Assembly (NCBI GenBank): GCA_003280025.1
Contig: QCGD01000006.1
Coordinates: 1-64,000 of the forward strand
Length of the DNA stretch: 64,000 nucleotides
Reading direction: 5' to 3'
Source of the DNA: Prochlorococcus sp. AG-363-P06
GTDB lineage: Bacteria; Cyanobacteriota; Cyanobacteriia; PCC-6307; Cyanobiaceae
Shown: positions 29,492 to 36,869 of the stretch, piece by piece
Numbering within the stretch: the stretch's first letter is position 1
How the letters are laid out: the number at the start of each line of letters is the position of its first letter
Made by a program: the position numbers and the translations under genes
The notes under the pieces: generated by a model
Database searches by the model: none
What the model was told of the DNA's origin: nothing
The model's input: only the letters and a program-made list of their open reading frames with translations

Positions 29492-29893
29492 ATGATGAAC
29501 GAAATGGAGATAAATTCTCTAGTTGATTTAAATAGTTATAGATCTGCTCCCGAATTAAGTAAAATTCAAACAAAAAAATTGTTAGAGGAGTTGAAACCAA
29601 AAATAAAAGGTGCTGATTGGATAACAGTTGGAATAATGGCAGCTAATGATTTTGAAGCAGTTGAGGCATTGAAATCAATTCGTAGAAAATATTCTTCAAT
29701 CAAATTCATTGACCTAGACTCTTTGCATGCAGATGGAAGAGTTTTTTTAAAGGCTAATCAAAAAACTGGAAATGTTCTAATTAGATCTGAGAATGGTCTT
29801 GGGGAAGGAATTTTAGTAACATGTCAATGTGAGGAAGATTCTGCAGGATCAAGTACTTATGGTCCATTTCCATTGGACTTTTTCACTAAATAA
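29492..29893 (+). CDS. DUF1824 family protein
   Basis: 133 residues, with a possible second start at the adjacent ATG (MMNEMEIN) or the fifth codon. Core sequences GADWITVGIMAANDFEAVEALKSI, GPFPLDFFTK and LGEGILVTCQ match the DUF1824 pattern in cyanobacteria. No signal peptide or membrane segment. Function unknown. Confidence 0.78.
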   Translation: MMNEMEINSLVDLNSYRSAPELSKIQTKKLLEELKPKIKGADWITVGIMAANDFEAVEALKSIRRKYSSIKFIDLDSLHADGRVFLKANQKTGNVLIRSENGLGEGILVTCQCEEDSAGSSTYGPFPLDFFTK

Positions 29894-29901
29894 ATTTTTT
29901 T

Positions 29902-30057
29902 ATGCCTTTATCAACAATTTTGTATCTGCAGACTTTTTTCTCAGAAGAACTTGTTCAGACGTTTGAGTTGATAATTACCTTTTTCTGTCTTTTTGGGATT
30001 ATTTTTTATTTACTTATTACAGCTAAAAACAAAAAATATTTACAGAAACAGAAATAA
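29902..30057 (+). CDS. Small single-helix membrane protein
   Basis: 51 residues from ATG 29902 to TAA 30055-30057. After a short N-terminus (MPLSTILYLQTFFSEEL) there is one strong membrane helix (FELIITFFCLFGIIFYLLI), ending in a basic tail (TAKNKKYLQKQK), so a cytoplasmic C-terminus is predicted by the positive-inside rule. It follows the DUF1824 gene by 8 bp. Function unknown. The composition and position make it credible. Confidence 0.55.
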   Translation: MPLSTILYLQTFFSEELVQTFELIITFFCLFGIIFYLLITAKNKKYLQKQK

Positions 30058-30146
30058 TATTTTTTAAAAAATTTTTTTTCTTTTCTTAAAGAAGCTTTGT
30101 TATCATAGTCAATGGTTTGCTACTGAGTCTCAAATTATTTAATAAG

Positions 30147-31019
30147 ATGTTTTTTCAAGATATAATTCAAAATTTAAATAACTTTTGGTCTGAAGAAGGA
30201 TGTTTGCTTATGCAGCCTTATGACACTGAAAAGGGTGCTGGCACGATGAATCCTCATACTTTCTTAAGATCTATTGGACCTGAACCTTGGAAAGTGGCAT
30301 ATCCTGAACCATGTAGAAGGCCAACTGATGGTCGATTTGGCGATAATCCAAATCGAGCCCAACATTACTTTCAATATCAAGTAATAATTAAGCCTTCTCC
30401 TGAAGGAATACAAGAAAAATATTTATCATCCTTAGAATTACTAGGAATTAATCCCAAAAATCATGACATAAGATTTGTAGAAGATAATTGGGAATCACCA
30501 ACTCTAGGGGCTTGGGGAGTAGGTTGGGAAGTATGGTTGGATGGAATGGAAGTTACTCAATTTACTTATTTTCAGCAATGCGGGGGTATAGATTGTAATC
30601 CAATACCAATTGAAATAACTTATGGATTAGAGAGAATTGCAATGTTCTTACAGGATAAAGAAAGTATTTGGGAACTAAATTGGAACAAGCATTTAAAATA
30701 TAGTGATATTTGGCTGCAATTTGAAAAGAGTCAATGTTCATATAATTTCACCGAATCAAGTCCTGAAAACCTCAGGAAATTATTTGAAATTTATCAAGAT
30801 GAAGCGAACAAATTAATTGAAAAGAAGCTTACGTATCCATCTCTTGATTTTGTACTGAAATGTAGTCACACTTTTAATTTATTGGATGCAAGAGGAGTTA
30901 TATCTGTCACTGATCGTGCTCAATATATCGAAAAGATTCGAAAATTAGCTAGGGAAGTAGCATCATCTTGGATTAAGGAAAGAGAATACCTGGAATATCC
31001 TCTAATCAGAGAAAGTTAA
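30147..31019 (+). CDS. glyQ: Glycyl-tRNA synthetase alpha subunit
   Basis: 290 residues from ATG 30147 ([14 protein letters not shown]), the conserved start; an upstream in-frame TTG at 30117 is unlikely. Signatures: [51 protein letters not shown] and [11 protein letters not shown], all class II alpha-chain motifs. It pairs with GlyS, which is not in this window. The enzyme charges glycine to tRNA-Gly. Confidence 0.97.
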   Translation: MFFQDIIQNLNNFWSEEGCLLMQPYDTEKGAGTMNPHTFLRSIGPEPWKVAYPEPCRRPTDGRFGDNPNRAQHYFQYQVIIKPSPEGIQEKYLSSLELLGINPKNHDIRFVEDNWESPTLGAWGVGWEVWLDGMEVTQFTYFQQCGGIDCNPIPIEITYGLERIAMFLQDKESIWELNWNKHLKYSDIWLQFEKSQCSYNFTESSPENLRKLFEIYQDEANKLIEKKLTYPSLDFVLKCSHTFNLLDARGVISVTDRAQYIEKIRKLAREVASSWIKEREYLEYPLIRES

Positions 31020-31040
31020 ATTAAAGCAGATATATATTCA

Positions 31041-31070
31041 TTGACACACTCAAAAGTATAAAATTATACC
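31041..31070 (+). promoter_or_regulatory. Putative sigma70-type promoter of the porin gene
   Basis: A consensus -35 TTGACA (31041-31046) is followed after 17-18 bp by TTATAC/TATACC (31064-31070). That would give a 5' leader of about 85 nt before the porin ATG. It lies 21 bp after the glyQ stop. Nothing else in the gap matches as well. Confidence 0.6.
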
Positions 31071-31126
31071 CTTCTTTGAATCTAATCTTCCTATGTCTCT
31101 AGTTTACAGCCGATAGAATTTAAGTA

Positions 31127-31140
31127 CCCACCTTTGTGGG
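31127..31140 (+). promoter_or_regulatory. 5' leader hairpin of the porin mRNA
   Basis: CCCAC, loop CTTT, GTGGG: a perfect five-pair stem-loop in the leader, 9 nt upstream of the predicted Yfr1 pairing site. It could stabilise the leader or present the site. It has no T run and so is not a terminator. Confidence 0.45.
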
Positions 31141-31148
31141 CTATTTCC

Positions 31149-31156
31149 GTGTGAGG
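31149..31156 (+). promoter_or_regulatory. Predicted Yfr1 sRNA target site over the porin ribosome-binding site
   Basis: GTGTGAGG ends 4 bp before the porin ATG and includes the Shine-Dalgarno-like GAGG. It is exactly complementary to CCUCACAC, part of the single-stranded motif ACUCCUCACAC of the cyanobacterial small RNA Yfr1, known to repress two outer-membrane protein mRNAs in Prochlorococcus MED4. Pairing would mask ribosome entry. The complementarity is seen in the sequence. Binding is inferred. Confidence 0.7.
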
Positions 31157-31160
31157 TAAA

Positions 31161-32472
31161 ATGAAACTCTTCCAAAAAATGTTGGTAGCAGGAACAGCTA
31201 TGAGCTTAATTGCTCCTATAGCCGCTCAAGCTTCCGACTCTATGAACCATGATGGTATGAATAGCTACTCTAGTAGCGAACGTAATTCTCAAAGAATTGA
31301 TAGTAAAACTTTCTTTAACCAAGTTAATGAAGAGCTAGCAACACTTGAAGGCAGTGTTGATGGTTTACAAGCTCAGCAATATGATTTTGAGGCAGGTAGC
31401 TTCTCTGATACAACCACTCTTGATGGTAAAGCCGTAATGTGGGTCGGAGCTATTGACAACGCTGATGAAATCAACGCTGCAGGCAATGCTCAATCAGTTC
31501 AAACAGGATATACATATACCATGAACTTAAACACAAGTTTTAATGGTGATGATAATCTTTATGTACGTCTTAAGGGTGGAGAAAATGGTAATCAATGGGG
31601 AGACAAAGAAACCTATCACATTGAGACCAAAGACACAACAAGTGCATTTAATGTAGATAAAATTTGGTATTCATGGAAAGTTACAGATGATGTTACTGCA
31701 TTTGTAGGTCCAAAAATTGAGAACTACTACATGTACATAACACCTTCTATATACCAGCCTGGTGTTTTGAAATCTATGAAGCTAGGTGGAAACTCTAACT
31801 TTGGAGCAAGTACTGATGTTGGTTTTGGATTCAAGTATGAGAATGAAAGTGGTTTTGGATTCGCTTCAAATATTGTTTCTAAGGATGCTGACGGTCCCGA
31901 TGGAATGTTAGGCAAACAAGATCAAAACAAGTGGGATACACAGATTGCTTACACAACCGACAATTGGCATGTTTCCGCCACATTATCTGATGCTCAGAAC
32001 TGGACTGCTCACGATTACAATGCTACTACTCGTGGAGCTGCCTTGGGAGGAGACGGCGGAGTAGCATCCACAGATACAACCGGTTATGCATTAAGAGCTT
32101 ACTGGAGACCAGATAATTCTGGTACATCAACTCCTGAAGTATCTGTTGGTTATGACACAAAAAACCGCAGATAATGCTGCTGGAGCTGTATCTAAATATG
32201 CTAATAGTTATTTTGTCGGACTTACCTGGAGAGATATGTTCCAGGCTGATGATAGAATTGGAATTGCTTTTACTCAGCCATTAAAAGTTACTGAAATGGC
32301 TGATGATTCAGCAACTGGTGAAGTTGATCCATTTGTTTGGGAAGCTTATTACTCCTTTAGACCAAATGATTCAATAGAACTTAGACCAGCTGTATTTGGT
32401 GGTTCTAATATCACAAATGATAATGACGATGATGTATTTGGTGTAGCTTTAACTTCTGTATTCAAATTCTAA
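31161..32472 (+). pseudogene. Outer-membrane porin (SomA-like), interrupted by a frameshift
   Basis: Two overlapping frames together encode one protein of about 436 residues. The first (31161-32174) has a signal peptide ending AAQAS, a Ser/Asn-rich start with FFNQVNEELATLEG, and beta-barrel strands; it stops after SVGYDTKNRR. The second carries on from 32146 with ADNAAGAVSKYANSYFVGLTW to a C-terminal phenylalanine (FGVALTSVFKF), as outer-membrane barrels end. The run of six A at 32159-32164 is at the junction; with five, it reads VGYDTKTADNAAG without interruption. It belongs to the SomA-type porins of cyanobacteria, although the usual full SLH domain is largely missing. A hairpin terminator follows. 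Confidence 0.85.
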
Positions 32473-32504
32473 ATAAAAGTAATAACTATACTTTTACTTA
32501 AATT

Positions 32505-32534
32505 AAAAACACCCTATAAAGGGTGTTTTTTTTT
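32505..32534 (+). terminator. Rho-independent terminator after the porin
   Basis: ACACCCT, loop ATAA, AGGGTGT: a perfect seven-pair stem extended by A/T pairs, followed by T9. It lies about 33 bp after the porin stop. The upstream A-run may give some activity toward the opposite strand as well. Confidence 0.92.
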
Positions 32535-32573
32535 ATAAACAATTTTATGTAATTCTTAGGATAAGATAACTTA

Positions 32574-32813
32574 TTACCAACAGTTTTCGCCTTCTCCAAT
32601 GGGAATACAAGTACTTGATTTTTTTGCCTCATCAGCTAATCGTTGGGCTTGCTCATCAAGAATGAAATCAGCCTCTAATGCCATATCAGTATTCCATTCC
32701 TTAAGACCCCCTAAATCATTTTCCCCTGCTTTTAAAGAAATATCTTCAGCTGATGAAATCGCTAGTGCACTTGTCGCAGCTATAAATAATGCTATGGAGC
32801 TTCTCTTTGGCAT
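32574..32813 (-). CDS. Small secreted protein, hypothetical
   Basis: 79 residues. The N-terminus MPKRSSIALFIAATSALAISSAED has a basic start, a hydrophobic core and an SSA-E cleavage-like site, so a signal peptide of about 22 residues is likely. The mature part is acidic and ends with two cysteines (SSTCIPIGEGENCW), possibly a disulfide. A frame on the opposite strand (32599-32823) is a shadow. Function unknown. Confidence 0.7.
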   Translation of the reverse strand: MPKRSSIALFIAATSALAISSAEDISLKAGENDLGGLKEWNTDMALEADFILDEQAQRLADEAKKSSTCIPIGEGENCW

Positions 32814-32887
32814 ATGTAAATAAATAATCTTTATTTATAATAAAATTTTTTAAGTATCTTTTCTATTTGTTGTATAAAATGATTCTT

Positions 32888-33553
32888 TTAGCTTCCAAGT
32901 AATCTAAGTAAATTCGAATATGACTTGTAAACAAGGTCTAGTTCATCCGATCGCCCGTATTTAGCCAATAATCCTTTAGCTCCGGCTTCTAAATCAAATA
33001 AAAATTCTCTTTCTTCAATTGATTTGACATAGCTTTCTATCCATCCAACACATACTAATCTTTCTCCACTTTTAACCTCATTAACCGAGTGTAAATATGT
33101 ACTAGGATAAATTATTACTTCTCCTGAGTTAAGTTTGAATGAGTTTTCATCATTAAGAGTCTCAATGATCAGTTCTCCACCTTGATATTGACTCTTGTCC
33201 GTTAAAGAAATTGTAAAAGATAAGTCTGACCTACCTGTTGACATATAGGGATTATCAATATGCCTACCATATTTCATGTTTTGAGAGGATTTTGTAAACA
33301 TAACTCCATGAATAGTTTTCGGTAACGTGAAGCTTTTAATTAATGGATTCGCAAGTAATTTTTTTGATATTAAGTGAGTACATGCTTTAGATATTTCAGA
33401 ATTTTTTGATAATTGTAAGTTGTTTTTTACAGTAGCAGCCAAAGATCCAGCAGTTTTTTTACCATTCTCCCAAAGCTTTTGTTCTTTATTGATGCTTTTT
33501 TTTATAGAATTTATTTCTTTGTTGGTCAGTAACTTTTGAGTTAAATAATTCAT
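32888..33553 (-). CDS. Fe(II)/2-oxoglutarate dioxygenase, PiuC/PKHD-type hydroxylase
   Basis: 221 residues of the PKHD-type prolyl 4-hydroxylase-like family. Iron ligands are visible as the H-x-D in YGRHIDNPYM and the histidine in YPSTYLHSVNEVKSGER, where the downstream Arg binds 2-oxoglutarate. Family member PiuC is iron-regulated in Pseudomonas and near TonB receptor genes. Here it is divergent from the iron-binding protein gene futA (101-bp gap), suggesting a shared iron-responsive promoter region. Target unknown. Confidence 0.9.
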   Translation of the reverse strand: MNYLTQKLLTNKEINSIKKSINKEQKLWENGKKTAGSLAATVKNNLQLSKNSEISKACTHLISKKLLANPLIKSFTLPKTIHGVMFTKSSQNMKYGRHIDNPYMSTGRSDLSFTISLTDKSQYQGGELIIETLNDENSFKLNSGEVIIYPSTYLHSVNEVKSGERLVCVGWIESYVKSIEEREFLFDLEAGAKGLLAKYGRSDELDLVYKSYSNLLRLLGS

Positions 33554-33654
33554 TGTTTGCGATAAATTTGATACATGCTTGTGTAAATAAAATATCTTTT
33601 TGGTTTTTTAACTTTAGTTATATATACAGTAACCATAGATACTAAATTCTAAAA

Positions 33655-34677
33655 GTGCAAAACTTAAAAAAAATAATTTTTTCAGCCTTAACATTTACAT
33701 TATTTTTAAATGTTAATGTTCCTGCTAAATCTACAGAAAGAGTAGTTAATGTTTATTCAGGTAGACATTACAATACAGATAGAGGGGTATATAAGAAGTT
33801 TGCAGATGAAACAGGGATAAAAGTAAGGCTTATAGAAGCAGCTGGTATATCATTAATAGAAAGATTAAGAAGAGAAGGAAAGAATTCACAAGCAGATTTA
33901 ATTTTATTGGTTGATGCGGCGAGAATAACTAATGCTGCTAAATCTGGATTGCTGCAAAGTATAAATTCATCATCTTTAGAAAAAGACGTACCAGTTGGTT
34001 TGAAAGATCCTGGAAAGGAATGGTATGCACTAACCAGAAGGGTTAGGGTTATGGTTGCCAATCCGAAAGTTGTAGATGTAAGTAAAATTAAAGATTATAC
34101 AGACTTAGCTAATCCCTCTTTGAAAGGCAAAGTATGTTTAAGAAACAGAAAAAGTCCATATAATCAATCTTTAGTTGCTAATCAAATCGTTAACAAAGGG
34201 CAAGCAAAAACTAAAGCTTGGCTAAATGGGATTATTGCTAATGTTTCTCAACCTTTCTTCCCTGGGGATATTGCAATAATAAGAGCAGTTTCTAAGAAAA
34301 AGTGTGGAGTAGGGATTGTGAATCATTACTATGTTGCAAGAATGTTGGCGGGTATTAATGGTAGGAGAGATTCTTTGTATGCACAAAGAACATCTGTAAT
34401 TACACCTAATCCTGCGCATGTAAATATTAGTGCTGGAGGTATTTCAAAGTATGCAAAAAATAAATCTGAAGCTATTCAGTTGCTTGAATTCTTGGCATCA
34501 CCTGAAGGAAGTAAAGGCTTAGCTGCTCCAACTTTTGAACATCCTTTAAAGGAAGTTAATCAAAATAAAATAGTTAAAAACTTCGGAGAATTTACACCTG
34601 ATAAGGTTACAACAGAAGATCTTGGAATTAATAATTCTCTAGCGATAAGATTGATGAAAGATGCAGGTTGGAAATAA
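33655..34677 (+). CDS. futA: Periplasmic ferric iron-binding protein FutA/IdiA
   Basis: 340 residues from GTG 33655. A signal peptide of about 24 residues (FSALTFTLFLNVNVPAKS) precedes ERVVNVYSGRHYNTDRGVYKKFADETGI, the start of class-III iron-binding proteins. Conserved tyrosines (YSGRHY; IVNHYYVARM) provide Fe ligands. It delivers Fe(III) to an ABC permease (FutB/FutC, not in this window). Divergent from the PiuC-like gene. The end lies 60 bp from tRNA-Ser. Confidence 0.95.
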   Translation: MQNLKKIIFSALTFTLFLNVNVPAKSTERVVNVYSGRHYNTDRGVYKKFADETGIKVRLIEAAGISLIERLRREGKNSQADLILLVDAARITNAAKSGLLQSINSSSLEKDVPVGLKDPGKEWYALTRRVRVMVANPKVVDVSKIKDYTDLANPSLKGKVCLRNRKSPYNQSLVANQIVNKGQAKTKAWLNGIIANVSQPFFPGDIAIIRAVSKKKCGVGIVNHYYVARMLAGINGRRDSLYAQRTSVITPNPAHVNISAGGISKYAKNKSEAIQLLEFLASPEGSKGLAAPTFEHPLKEVNQNKIVKNFGEFTPDKVTTEDLGINNSLAIRLMKDAGWK

Positions 34678-34737
34678 AATTAAGATTTTTAGACAGAAGA
34701 TAATACTATTTTACTTTTATACATATTCTTTGAATAA

Positions 34738-34822
34738 GGAGAGGTGGCTGAGTGGTTGAAAGCGAACGACTCGAAATCGTTTAATAGGTAACTGTTCGTG
34801 GGTTCGAATCCCACCCTCTCCG
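34738..34822 (+). tRNA. tRNA-Ser (anticodon CGA)
   Basis: An 85-nt class II tRNA: acceptor GGAGAGG/CCTCTCC with discriminator G, anticodon stem AACGA/TCGTT with loop CTCGAAA (anticodon CGA), a long variable arm, and T stem GTGGG/CCCAC with loop TTCGAAT. No CCA is encoded. Its last 11 bp are repeated at 37378-37388, marking an integration target. Confidence 0.97.
34812..34822 (+). repeat. attL-like repeat in tRNA-Ser
   Basis: CACCCTCTCCG, forming the end of the T stem, the acceptor 3' strand and the discriminator base of tRNA-Ser. Identical to 37378-37388. Confidence 0.75.
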
Positions 34823-34853
34823 TTTTTTGCCAGTAGGAATGTAATTTTAAAAA

Positions 34854-35029
34854 CTAAGAGTTTGTGGATTTATCCTCTTTAATATTAAATTCCCATACCC
34901 ATAGTTCAATATTATTTAACTTTTGAATCCTTTTTTCTTCTAAAACATTTTTTCTATATCTTTGCCTTTGTTTGTTTGCCCACTTCCACTTTCAAGGATT
35001 TCTTTTTTCCAATCTATTTTTTCTGTCAT
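34854..35029 (-). pseudogene. Helicase-associated (HA) domain fragment, frameshifted
   Basis: A frame from ATG 35029 reads MTEKIDWKKEILESGSG and soon stops. The adjacent frame continues WANKQRQRYRKNVLEEKR, then IQKLNNIELWVWEF, ending at TAG 34854-34856. That second part fits the HA domain pattern (W-x(3)-QR-x(2)-Y-x(6)-E-x-RI-x(2)-L-x-I-x(2)-W) common in picocyanobacterial islands. One base appears missing near 34985. The ATG overlaps the preceding gene's stop as ATGA, so it is the last member of a coupled string. Confidence 0.5.
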
Positions 35030-35205
35030 TGTCCTTGTTGCTCCTGAATCTTCTTCAGTCTTTTGTATTCCTGATTCAGAACACCTAAACGCCAAGCACC
35101 TATCAATCCTTTTACACCTTCAGTTAACAGTTTTATATCTGCAGGTGAATGGAACTTCATCTCCAAGAATTCCTTCTGCCAAGATTTGTCATCCCATTTA
35201 GTCAT
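35026..35205 (-). CDS. Small island protein, hypothetical (59 aa)
   Basis: 59 residues from ATG 35205 (MTKWDDKSWQKEFLEM), chosen because it overlaps the previous gene's stop as ATGA. The longer frame back to 35307 would overlap that gene by 100 bp. The C-terminal half (LLTEGVKGLIGAWRLGVLNQEYKRLKKIQEQ) looks helical and basic. No domain is recognised. It overlaps the HA-domain remnant by 4 bp in turn. Confidence 0.55.
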   Translation of the reverse strand: MTKWDDKSWQKEFLEMKFHSPADIKLLTEGVKGLIGAWRLGVLNQEYKRLKKIQEQQGQ

Positions 35206-35405
35206 ACTTTCTCTCCATACTTTTTGAACTCCTCCAAAGAATTCACAACTATGCTCTTGTAATCCTCTGGAAATCTTGCCTTCATTATTGCAGGAATTTC
35301 TAAGCAATCTGGATAAGGATTATGCAAGTAAAAAATAACTTCCTTTTCTTGCTTTAGGACAATGTAGTTGTTTAATCCTCCTGCATAACTATTTTCTTTC
35401 TTCAT
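35202..35405 (-). CDS. Small island protein, hypothetical (67 aa)
   Basis: 67 residues starting MKKENSYAGGLNNYIVLK, with YLHNPYPDCLEIPAIM in the middle and an acidic-basic end (NSLEEFKKYGEKV). Its ATG overlaps the recombinase stop by one base (TAATG), and its stop overlaps the next gene's start. Translation coupling to the recombinase is therefore likely. No known domain. It may be an accessory factor, which is a guess from context. Confidence 0.6.
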   Translation of the reverse strand: MKKENSYAGGLNNYIVLKQEKEVIFYLHNPYPDCLEIPAIMKARFPEDYKSIVVNSLEEFKKYGEKV

Positions 35406-35998
35406 TAAATTCCTACCTCTACTTTTTCATTGTCTGCAATGATTCTTCTTATAGTTGCTAATCCTAAACCAGTTTGCTCTCTAATACCTCTGTAACTTTC
35501 GCCTTCATCTCTTAATCTGAGAACTAATTTTTCTTTTTTCTCACTAGTTTTTGGTCTTCCTCCAAGTGATAAATTATTTTCTCTCCGATAATCTACGCTC
35601 ATCTGCACACGTTCGCTGATCTGCTCACGCTCCACCTGATTTAATCCAGTTAATAATCCAATAAGAACAGGTGCAAACTTACCAAGTGCCTCAAGGTTGA
35701 CTAATCCATCCAACGTGATGACATTAATCCCCTCTGCCTGTAAGTCATTTAATCTTTGAATTACTTCGGTTTGGGTTCTTCCAAGTCTTGAGAGAGTGCA
35801 AAGTTTGAGAGTATCACCTTTTCTAAGTGAAGATAGGCACTTCATTAGTTCTGGTCTTTCCTTCTCTGCCTTCCGAGTGCTTATTGTTTCAGAAAAGATC
35901 TGATCGCAACCACTTTCTTGTAACTTAGAAACTTGAGGGTCTAATATCTGTGTTCCTGTTCCAGAACTGATCCTTGCATACCCAATCACTTTGTTCAT
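35405..35998 (-). CDS. Small serine recombinase (resolvase/invertase family)
   Basis: 197 residues. The N-terminal catalytic domain opens KVIGYARISSGTGTQ (catalytic Ser at 11 or 12; Y-x-R-x-S), followed by LCTLSRLGRTQTEVI, the conserved S-R-x-x-R motif, and VNLEALGKFAPVLIGLLTGLNQVEREQISERV, the dimer-interface helix E. A C-terminal HTH (about 145-190; YRGIREQTGLGLATIRRII) follows GRPKTS. It resolves or inverts DNA at short sites with Ser-phosphate chemistry. The promoter region upstream holds repeats that could be its sites (36056-36150). It leads a coupled four-gene string. This is the only recombinase in the island. Confidence 0.9.
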   Translation of the reverse strand: MNKVIGYARISSGTGTQILDPQVSKLQESGCDQIFSETISTRKAEKERPELMKCLSSLRKGDTLKLCTLSRLGRTQTEVIQRLNDLQAEGINVITLDGLVNLEALGKFAPVLIGLLTGLNQVEREQISERVQMSVDYRRENNLSLGGRPKTSEKKEKLVLRLRDEGESYRGIREQTGLGLATIRRIIADNEKVEVGI

Positions 35999-36055
35999 TT
36001 GTTTCAGTTACCAATCCTGTTACTGAAATTATAACACAAGAACAACCGAACACCC

Positions 36056-36150
36056 TTATTGAAACACTAAATTAAACAAAAATTACTAATTTAGTGTTGT
36101 TTTTGTATGGGTTAATTATGTTTCGCAAACCTTAAAGTTATTGAAACACT
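36056..36150. repeat. Direct and inverted repeats upstream of the recombinase
   Basis: TTATTGAAACACT occurs at 36056-36068 and 36138-36150. Between them, AACACTAAATTA (36063-36074) and TAATTTAGTGTT (36087-36098) form a perfect 12-bp inverted repeat with a 12-nt spacer. They sit in the gap between the GIY-YIG gene and the recombinase gene. They could be recombinase sites or, for the inverted repeat, a terminator. Confidence 0.55.
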
Positions 36151-36159
36151 TATTTTTAC

Positions 36160-36732
36160 CTAAAAAATAGTAAAAGTAATGAACGATAAACCAAAAAGTA
36201 TAAACCAAAAGAAAATCCCCAATCCTTCATTGATTTCCCTTTTATTTTCCTCTGAAAAGAATCTAGAAATATTTTTAAAAATAATAGAGACAATAACTAA
36301 TGGTGATAAAACTGAAAATATTGTTGCTGTGAATTTTGCCGAGTTTTTATAAATTGAAAATTCATCAATATCAGAAATTAAATCAAAAATAAATCTAAAT
36401 AAAATCGTCAGAAAAAAGAATATAAATGGAGCAAGAATTGCAGGTTGAAAAGTTGTCTCACTCTCTATAGTAAATCCAAAATCTACTTTCCCTTGGAGAG
36501 TATTAATACAATTTTCTAATTGAGAATCTGTAAGACGAAAATATTCTGATTGAGGAATTCTCACATCACTATATCTTTGATGTAAGTCTTTCTCTAATTG
36601 CTCAAAGTTCTGAGTTTCTAAAACGGCAATGATTTCATCTGGTTTAAGTTGAGACATCCTTTGATTTAGATTCTGAGTTATTCCAATCTTGTAAAGATCT
36701 TGATTCCTTATTAGGTAAACAAATCCAGTCAT
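36160..36732 (-). CDS. GIY-YIG-like (T5orf172/MUG113) domain fused to membrane helices
   Basis: 190 residues. The N-terminal 70 (GFVYLIRNQDLYKIGIT-x-N-x(2)-QRMSQLK, then EKDLHQRYSDVRIPQSEYFRL) matches the T5orf172/MUG113 branch of GIY-YIG nucleases: Y-L-I for GIY, KIGIT for YIG, and the Arg on the next helix. The following 110 residues contain four hydrophobic segments (about 92-110, 125-147, 150 region, 175-190) and no other domain. Membrane-tethered GIY-YIG domains are unusual. Possible defence, DNA-entry or structural role; not known. Confidence 0.75.
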   Translation of the reverse strand: MTGFVYLIRNQDLYKIGITQNLNQRMSQLKPDEIIAVLETQNFEQLEKDLHQRYSDVRIPQSEYFRLTDSQLENCINTLQGKVDFGFTIESETTFQPAILAPFIFFFLTILFRFIFDLISDIDEFSIYKNSAKFTATIFSVLSPLVIVSIIFKNISRFFSEENKREINEGLGIFFWFILFGLSFITFTIF

Positions 36733-36740
36733 GCTAATGA

Positions 36741-36869
36741 TTAATAATGAGGCGGTTCTGATTCTTCTGGAGGGAAATAGGTATCATCATCATTACTTTT
36801 TTCCTTCTTCCTGAAATATTCTTCAGATGGGTCTAATCCATCATTATCGTAATCAATTTCTCTTTCCAT
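36741..36869 (-). CDS. Short acidic island protein (42 aa)
   Basis: 42 residues, strongly acidic (MEREIDYDNDGLDPSEEYF; then KSNDDDTYFPPEESEPPHY). The Asp/Asn pattern DYDNDGLDPSEE looks like a single calcium-loop (EF-hand/dockerin-like DxDxDG) but is only suggestive. Its ATG overlaps the stop of the thiamine-binding gene (TAATG), and the GIY-YIG gene follows after 8 bp. Coupled position supports it as real. Confidence 0.5.
   Translation of the reverse strand: MEREIDYDNDGLDPSEEYFRKKEKSNDDDTYFPPEESEPPHY

Noticed and set aside
32599-32823. 74-codon + strand frame
   Set aside because: The opposite frame encodes a signal-peptide protein, which is the better gene.
33554-33654. Fur box between the PiuC-like gene and futA
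   Set aside because: TGCGATAAATTTGATAC looks vaguely suitable, but the region is so AT-rich that the match is not significant.
34962-35201. 79-codon + strand frame
   Set aside because: It covers the island's coupled minus-strand genes. Codon use and the absence of a domain mark it as a shadow.
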